From positions 24,641 through 88,640 of the forward strand of contig JBPYFK010000102.1 in the NCBI GenBank assembly GCA_051984675.1: DNA of 64,000 bases. The letters are read 5' to 3'. Position 1 is the stretch's first letter, and each line of letters starts with the position of its first letter. This document shows positions 59,314-64,000 of this stretch, piece by piece. The notes beneath the pieces were generated by a model. The model searched no databases and was not told the origin of the DNA. It worked only from the letters and a program-made list of their open reading frames with translations. The translations under genes and the position numbers were made by a program. The stretch is from JBPYFK01 sp051984675 (GTDB lineage: Bacteria > Actinomycetota > Actinomycetes > Mycobacteriales > Pseudonocardiaceae).

Positions 59314-59554
59314 GCGCGCCTCCCCGTGCCGTACTGGGTTGGAGGTTCTCAGCTGTCGAATCGCCCGCTACCGGCGCACTGGTGGTACTCACGCCCGCAG
59401 GGTCGGCGACCCAGAACACGGCGGGGTAGTCCCACTCTTGTCCCGCGCGGTAGCGGACCTTGGCGATCCTCGGCCACAGCACGATGAGCATGACCAGGCC
59501 GTAGATCGCGGCCGGCACCACCGCCAGGATGAGCACAGTCTGCACGACAGTCAC
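59300..59554 (-). CDS. Small membrane protein
   Basis: About 84 residues from the GTG at 59554: one strong helix (VVQTVLILAVVPAAIYGLVM), then IVLWPRIAKVRYRAGQEWDY, and a polar, Ser/Thr-rich tail. The family is frequent next to DUF5130 proteins in actinobacteria. Overlaps the DUF5130 start by 14 bp. The longer frame back to 59776 has no family support. Function unknown. Confidence 0.65.
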   Translation of the reverse strand: MTVVQTVLILAVVPAAIYGLVMLIVLWPRIAKVRYRAGQEWDYPAVFWVADPAGVSTTSAPVAGDSTAENLQPSTARGGARGKW

Positions 59555-59661
59555 GGCCAGTACGGTAACTGATCTGTTCGGCACACGGGCCACGACGTGC
59601 TGGGCATTCACGAGGCGACGCGGCAGCGGCGCGCCTGCCTTGGCAGGCTCGGTGATCTTTC

Positions 59662-59694
59662 GCCGGATCGAGCCGGATCGAGCCGGATCGAGCC
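59662..59694. repeat. 10-bp tandem repeat in the divergent spacer
   Basis: Three copies of GCCGGATCGA in a row, plus a partial fourth. They lie in the 390-bp spacer (59555-59946) that separates the small membrane protein from the repeat-protein gene; one helical turn per unit. I see no other recognisable element in this spacer. Confidence 0.8.
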
Positions 59695-59946
59695 TGAAAA
59701 GTTGCCCGAACTTGACGATGAGCCCGAGATTCTTCCGTCCTGGGACGGTTGTGTGACGTTTCTCATCGCTGATCACGCGTTTGGATTAGCGTCAACGTCT
59801 GAATGGAGTCGGACCAGAAGGCTGCAACGGGCAGGCGGGTTGGCGGCTTGTTCCGAACGTGGCTCGCTCTTAGTTTTTCACCTGTCTGGGTCTTGAAACT
59901 TCGACCGAACACGTTCAACGCCTACTTTTGTGCACAGGAGGCACAG

Positions 59947-60447
59947 ATGTCGATCAACATTACGTCCGCTCGGGTTACCTCCGTCACTCGTTTGAACGCT
60001 AACAATCGTCCCTTTGAACACAGTATGCACACGGGACTGCGCCGTTGCGTTCGGATCAGTGATCACGAGGGTGACGTTCGGACGGATGATCGCCTGCCGG
60101 TGGCCGAGGGTGTTCGCATCAGCAGCCTCCAGACCAGCAAGAACAAGCGCGGTGTGCGCATCAGCGGACGGCAGCGAGGAGTCCGCATCAGTGGCGAGCG
60201 TCACGGTGTGCGCATCAGTGGGCACGCTCGGGGAGTCCGTATCAGCGGTCAAGAGCGCGGGGTTCGCATCAGCGGGCACCAGCGAGGTGTGCGCATCAGC
60301 GGACACGAAGGCGTGCGGATTAGCGGTCAAGAACGCGGGGTCCGCATCAGCGGGCACCACCGAGGCGTGCGCATCAGCGGACGGGCTCACGGGGTGCGTA
60401 TCAGCGGTACGGGTGAGGGTGCCCCGATGACGGCCGCAGCCGCGTGA
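59947..60447 (+). CDS. GVRISG nonapeptide-repeat protein, novel
   Basis: 166 residues. The ATG at 59947 follows CAGGAGGCACAG, an excellent ribosome site. The N-terminal 32 residues (MSINITSARVTSVTRLNANN and following) contain no repeat. Two variant units follow (CVRISDHEG, GVRISSLQTSKNKR), then from residue 69 to 154 ten copies of GVRISG plus three variable residues, mostly from H, Q, E and R; one copy is one residue shorter. The product is very basic, with no signal peptide or membrane helix. The end is TGEGAPMTAAAA. Codons at Gly, Val, Arg, Ile and Ser vary between copies while the residues do not. No matching family is known to me. Confidence 0.75.
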   Translation: MSINITSARVTSVTRLNANNRPFEHSMHTGLRRCVRISDHEGDVRTDDRLPVAEGVRISSLQTSKNKRGVRISGRQRGVRISGERHGVRISGHARGVRISGQERGVRISGHQRGVRISGHEGVRISGQERGVRISGHHRGVRISGRAHGVRISGTGEGAPMTAAAA

Positions 60448-61095
60448 TCAGACCAGCGGCTCACCAAGGTAGGGCAACCACAACGGATCGGCTTCGGACA
60501 AGCCCGCCAGCAGCCTCCAATGACGTCCGCGGGGAGCCTTCGGTGCCATCGGCAACTGCCAGCCAAGCTCGTTCAGCGTCTTGTCCGCTTTGCGGTGGTT
60601 GCACTTCGTGCAGCAGGCGACGCAGTTCTCCCAGGCGTGCGTGCCACCCTTGCTCCGCGGAACGACGTGGTCGATGGTTTCCGCGCGGGCTCCGCAGTAC
60701 ACACAACGGTGGCCGTCCCGGTGCATCAGCGCGGACCGCGTCAACGGCGCTCGACCCCGGTGGGGAACACGAACGAAGTAACTCAACCTGATCACCGAGG
60801 GGATGACGAGACTCGTTGTGGCGGAACGCAGCATCAGCCCGGCGGGATCGCCGTGGACAATCTCGGCTTTCCCGCACACCACCAGCACGATCGCCCGTCG
60901 CAGGGGCAGCGCCGTGAGGGGCTCGAAGGTGGTGTTCAGCAGCAGCACCCGCCGCTTTCTCCACGACGGTGAACCATCGGTGGTGGCCTTCGCCCCGTCA
61001 GGCTGGCAGGCCAGTCCCCCAAGCTGCTGGCGCAGCCCAGTTCGCGGCGCCGGTCCCTGCACAGCGCCGCTCGGAGTCGGTTGTCGGTCGGGCAC
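60448..61095 (-). CDS. HNH endonuclease domain protein
   Basis: 215 residues. The core VLLLNTTFEPLTALPLRRAI, then RDGHRCVYCGARAETIDHVV, PRSKGGTHAWENCVACCTKC and NHRKADKTLNELGW is the HNH fold with two zinc-binding CxxC pairs. This family (Rv2469c-like) is widespread and chromosomal; it is not linked to restriction or phage genes here, and its substrate is unknown. The GTG at 61095 follows GGAGGTGGTCGA. Its stop abuts that of the repeat protein, sharing TGATCA. Confidence 0.85.
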   Translation of the reverse strand: MPDRQPTPSGAVQGPAPRTGLRQQLGGLACQPDGAKATTDGSPSWRKRRVLLLNTTFEPLTALPLRRAIVLVVCGKAEIVHGDPAGLMLRSATTSLVIPSVIRLSYFVRVPHRGRAPLTRSALMHRDGHRCVYCGARAETIDHVVPRSKGGTHAWENCVACCTKCNHRKADKTLNELGWQLPMAPKAPRGRHWRLLAGLSEADPLWLPYLGEPLV

Positions 61096-61286
61096 TCGAC
61101 CACCTCCACCGGTACCGGGCAATAGTCGACCACAAAACCGTGATTCGCCGCACGTGTGATTCGCCACGTCGTCCCGGTACGCCTGAAACCGCAGGATGAC
61201 GCATCGGTGACCGCGGATCGTCGGCGGGGGTGTGTTCGCGCTCGAGGAGTCGAACCGCCGGGCGAGCGCACGTATCGTCGACAAGC

Positions 61287-63419
61287 GTGACCGATGCTCA
61301 GCCCGAAGCCCTCGGCTATCCCGAAGCCGAACGGTGTGACCTCGTCGAAGAACTGCACGGACACCGCATTCACGACCCCTACCGCTGGTTGGAAGACCCC
61401 CATGACCCGCGTACTCAGGAGTGGTCGGCGGCTCAGGACGACCTGGCCCGCGCCTGGCTGGACAGCCTGCCCGGTCGGGAGGCGGTGAGCGAGCGAATCC
61501 GCTCGCTGCTCAGCGCCGGCTCCGTCTCGGCCCCGATCTGGCGATCCGGTCGCGCGTTCTTCACCCGGCGCGAGCCGGACCAGGAGTTCCCGGTGTTGAT
61601 GGTGCGCGAACCGGACGGCTCCGAACGGGTGCTCCTCGACGTCACCCTCCTCGACTCGTCCGGACTGACAACCCTCGATCGATGGTCACCCAGCCTGGAA
61701 GGCACCAGGCTTGCCTACCAGGTGTCCGTTGGTGGCGACGAGGAGTCACTGCTGCGCGTGATCGACGTGGACACCGGCGAGGTGCTGGACGGCCCGATCG
61801 ACCGGTGCCGGTATTCCTCCATCGCGTGGCTGCCGGGAGGCAAGGAGTTCTGCTATGTCCGGCGGCTCCCGCCCGAGGCCGTGCCCGCGGGAGAGGAACA
61901 GTTCCACCGCCGGGTCTGGCGGCACCGCATCGGGACGTCCCCCGAGCAGGACCTGTTGCTGCATGGTGAAGGTCTCCACCACACCTTCTACTACGACGTG
62001 CGTATCACCCCGGACGGCCGGTGGCTGGTCATTGACGGCAGTCCCGGCACAGCGCGACGGGACTCGATCTGGATCGGTGATCTCCAGGACGCGTCCACCA
62101 CGGCTACGGGCGTGCCCGAGCTGCGCCAGGTCCTGGACAGCTCCGACGGGGTTCGGGCGGGCGCGTGGGTCGAACGGGACGGCCGGCTCTACGTCCTCAC
62201 GACGCAGGACGCCCCGCGCTGGCGGCTGTGTGTGGCGGACCCGAATCAACCCGAGCCGGAGAACTGGGTCGAGCTGATCGCGGAGGACCCCGACTCGGTG
62301 CTCGAGGCAGCGCGCTGGTTCGACCCGGGTGACGGTAGACCCGCCCAGCTGGCGGTGCTGCGCACGCGGCACGCCGTCTCCGAACTGAGCCTGCACGATC
62401 CCGCCACTGGTGCGCGCACGGGCGACATTCCCCTGCCCGGAACCGGGCAGGTCACGTCACTGACGACCGTCGACGAACGCACCACGCACAGCCAGGACCG
62501 CCTGTGGATCGGCTGGACCGATTTCACGACACCGCCCTGCGTACACATGTACTCCCAGCGCACGCAGCGAACCGAACTGGTGAACGCCGCCCCGGGGACA
62601 CCCGAACTGCCGCCGGTACACACCCAGCAGGTCACCTACCGGTCGGCGGACGGTACCCCGGTACGCATGTTCGTGCTCAGTCCCGAGCCGAGCCCGGACC
62701 GCTCGCGCGCTGCTCTGTTGACGGGTTACGGGGGGTTCTCGCTGTCCTTGGAGCCCGCATACGCGCCGACCGCGCTGGCGTGGGTCGCCGCGGGCGGCGT
62801 GTGGGCACGGCCGGCGCTGCGCGGTGGCGCTGAGGAAGGCGAGCAATGGCATCGCACCGGTATGCGGGAGAGCAAGCAGAACGTTTTCGACGACTTCCAT
62901 GCCGCCGCCGGGTATCTCATCGAGCAGGGGTGGACCAGCAGTGACCAGCTCGGCATCTCCGGCGGTTCGAACGGCGGGCTGCTGGTCGGCGCGGCCCTGA
63001 CCCAGCGTCCAGACCTGTATCGGGCGGTCGTGTGTTCCGCGCCGCTGCTGGACATGGTTCGCTACGAGAAGTTCCTGCTGGGCCGAACGTGGAACGAGGA
63101 GTACGGCACCGCCGATGATCCCGAGGAACTCGGCTGGTTGCTGTCGTACTCGCCATACCACCACGTCATCGAACAGGTGGACTACCCGTCCGTGATGTTC
63201 ACGGTGTTCGAGTCGGACACCCGCGTGGACCCGAATCACGCGCGCAAGATGTGCGCGGCACTCCAGCACGCGACCAGCTCGACACCGGCCAAGCGGCCCG
63301 TGTTGCTGCGCAGGGAGACAGAAGTCGGACACTCCGCCCGCTCAGTGTCCCGTACGGTGGGGCTGGCGACTGACACGTTCGTCTTCCTCGCGGAAGCAAC
63401 GGGACTGTCGCTACCGTGA
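61287..63419 (+). CDS. Prolyl oligopeptidase family serine peptidase (S9)
   Basis: 710 residues. The N-terminal seven-bladed propeller starts with DPYRWLEDPHDPRTQEW. The catalytic domain has the nucleophile in GISGGSNGGLLVGAA, the aspartate in FESDTRVDPNHA, and the histidine in ETEVGHSARS. It cuts short peptides, commonly after proline, and is likely cytosolic because no signal peptide is seen. The GTG at 61287 is the probable start. In M. tuberculosis this position is followed by other genes, so the gene is a local addition. Confidence 0.92.
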   Translation: MTDAQPEALGYPEAERCDLVEELHGHRIHDPYRWLEDPHDPRTQEWSAAQDDLARAWLDSLPGREAVSERIRSLLSAGSVSAPIWRSGRAFFTRREPDQEFPVLMVREPDGSERVLLDVTLLDSSGLTTLDRWSPSLEGTRLAYQVSVGGDEESLLRVIDVDTGEVLDGPIDRCRYSSIAWLPGGKEFCYVRRLPPEAVPAGEEQFHRRVWRHRIGTSPEQDLLLHGEGLHHTFYYDVRITPDGRWLVIDGSPGTARRDSIWIGDLQDASTTATGVPELRQVLDSSDGVRAGAWVERDGRLYVLTTQDAPRWRLCVADPNQPEPENWVELIAEDPDSVLEAARWFDPGDGRPAQLAVLRTRHAVSELSLHDPATGARTGDIPLPGTGQVTSLTTVDERTTHSQDRLWIGWTDFTTPPCVHMYSQRTQRTELVNAAPGTPELPPVHTQQVTYRSADGTPVRMFVLSPEPSPDRSRAALLTGYGGFSLSLEPAYAPTALAWVAAGGVWARPALRGGAEEGEQWHRTGMRESKQNVFDDFHAAAGYLIEQGWTSSDQLGISGGSNGGLLVGAALTQRPDLYRAVVCSAPLLDMVRYEKFLLGRTWNEEYGTADDPEELGWLLSYSPYHHVIEQVDYPSVMFTVFESDTRVDPNHARKMCAALQHATSSTPAKRPVLLRRETEVGHSARSVSRTVGLATDTFVFLAEATGLSLP

Positions 63420-63530
63420 CCCTGCCGCTACCTTCAACAGGATGCTGGCTTCGTCATGGGCGGCGGGGCGCCCATGACCCAGCACCGCTGAGCGCCGATT
63501 CCCTCGGCGCGGAGAGCGCGGCAGTTCCAC

Positions 63531-63570
63531 CCGAATAGCGCTTGATGATTCCGAATAACGCTGAATCATT
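63531..63570. repeat. 20-bp direct repeat with internal inverted repeat
   Basis: Two tandem copies, CCGAATAGCGCTTGATGATT and CCGAATAACGCTGAATCATT. The stretch ATGATTC (63545-63551) and GAATCAT (63563-63569) also form an 11-bp-spaced inverted repeat. It lies in the 208-bp gap upstream of the MscS-like gene and could be an operator. Confidence 0.6.
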
Positions 63571-63627
63571 CTGCGGGCCATACCTGCCCGGTATGTCCCG
63601 CATGCCCCGAATCATGAAACCCCCGAC

Positions 63628-64000
63628 ATGGAAGTCCCCGAGCACATGACCCTTCCGATCTTCATGCAACCCCATTGCGTCAACGCACCGGGCACGTTAT
63701 GCACCATGGTCTACGACTGGACGCACAACGCGTGGCTGGCCGACTACTCGCAGGTGCTGATCGCGATTCCACTGAAAATCGTGGTGATCGTGCTGGTAGC
63801 GATCATCGTGCGCTACTTCGTCCACCACGCGATCAACGGGCTCACCCGCGGCAACGGTGACGGCAAGACCCCGAAACTGCTGCGCCCACTGCGGGAACGG
63901 GCGAACGAACTCAAAGGCCCAGTGCTCAACGAGCGCCGCCGGCAGCGCGCCCGCACGCTCGGCTCAGTCCTCCGGTCATTGTCGTCGTTCATCATCTTCG
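63628..64000 (+). CDS. MscS-like mechanosensitive channel protein (5' part)
   Basis: The gene runs off the right edge. The visible part has one helix (VLIAIPLKIVVIVLVAIIVRYFV) followed by a basic cytosolic loop (ERRRQRARTLGSVLRSLSSF) that leads into the next helix, the usual N-terminal pattern of small-conductance mechanosensitive channels. The start may be 63628 or 63646; neither has a clear ribosome site. Channel identity is inferred from this pattern and needs the missing pore helix. Confidence 0.6.
   Translation, partial: MEVPEHMTLPIFMQPHCVNAPGTLCTMVYDWTHNAWLADYSQVLIAIPLKIVVIVLVAIIVRYFVHHAINGLTRGNGDGKTPKLLRPLRERANELKGPVLNERRRQRARTLGSVLRSLSSFIIF

Noticed and set aside
60151..60408. 27-bp period repeats resembling a CRISPR array
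   Set aside because: Units are directly adjacent without spacers, vary at wobble positions, and stay in frame of a protein with a good start; no cas genes nearby.

Overview
The window is high-GC actinobacterial chromosome, most likely from the Pseudonocardiaceae (an inference). The signs are GTG/TTG starts, ATGA or GTGA stop-start overlaps, a mycothiol-type DsbA protein, a DUF6230/DUF6114 gene pair, paired clpP genes and a long RNase E. Gene order, compared from memory, follows the Mycobacterium tuberculosis block from lepA (about Rv2404c) to the HNH gene (about Rv2469c), so this is mostly conserved core chromosome with small lineage-specific insertions. No prophage, transposase, CRISPR array or rRNA was found.

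Layout. 0-9.3 kb: start of an aldehyde dehydrogenase gene (cut by the window edge), lepA, a methyltransferase, a VOC protein, an EamA transporter, rpsT, holA, and thrC behind a SAM riboswitch. An AT-richer gap with a perfect CRP-type palindrome then leads to a Tat lipoprotein gene. 9.3-17.6 kb: a minus-strand run proA-nadD-rsfS-phosphatase-degV-comEA-comEC-tetR. 17.7-19.8 kb: a RecQ-family helicase with a phosphoribosyltransferase-like tail, inserted between proA and proB. 20-33.1 kb: proB-obg-rpmA-rplU, a DUF6230/DUF6114/secreted-protein trio, rne, and the two radical-SAM-associated proteins. 33.2-40.3 kb: acetyltransferase, ndk, an alcohol dehydrogenase, DUF4233, folC and valS. 40.4-45.8 kb: an FdhF/YdeP molybdoenzyme, fdhD and two hydrolases. 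45.9-50.3 kb: the proteostasis genes clpX, clpP2, clpP1 and tig. 50.6-50.9 kb: tRNA-Pro and tRNA-Gly. 51-59.6 kb: a 2H phosphoesterase, a Gly-rich membrane protein, a Nei glycosylase, rpiB, an MBL protein, a DsbA protein, pepN, DUF5130 and a small membrane protein. 59.9-64 kb: a GVRISG-repeat protein, an HNH endonuclease, a prolyl oligopeptidase and the start of an MscS-like channel.

Two things go beyond ordinary annotation. The first is a 166-residue protein (59947-60447) built from ten near-identical nine-residue GVRISG repeats. Its synonymous codon variation indicates selection on the peptide; I know of no family for it. The second is a dispersed palindromic repeat of about 27 bp with core GGGAACCTTCC: 13 units at nine loci, nearly always just after gene ends. 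Several form head-to-head pairs that would fold into long hairpins, one lies in frame inside a coding sequence, and one supplies a gene's stop codon.
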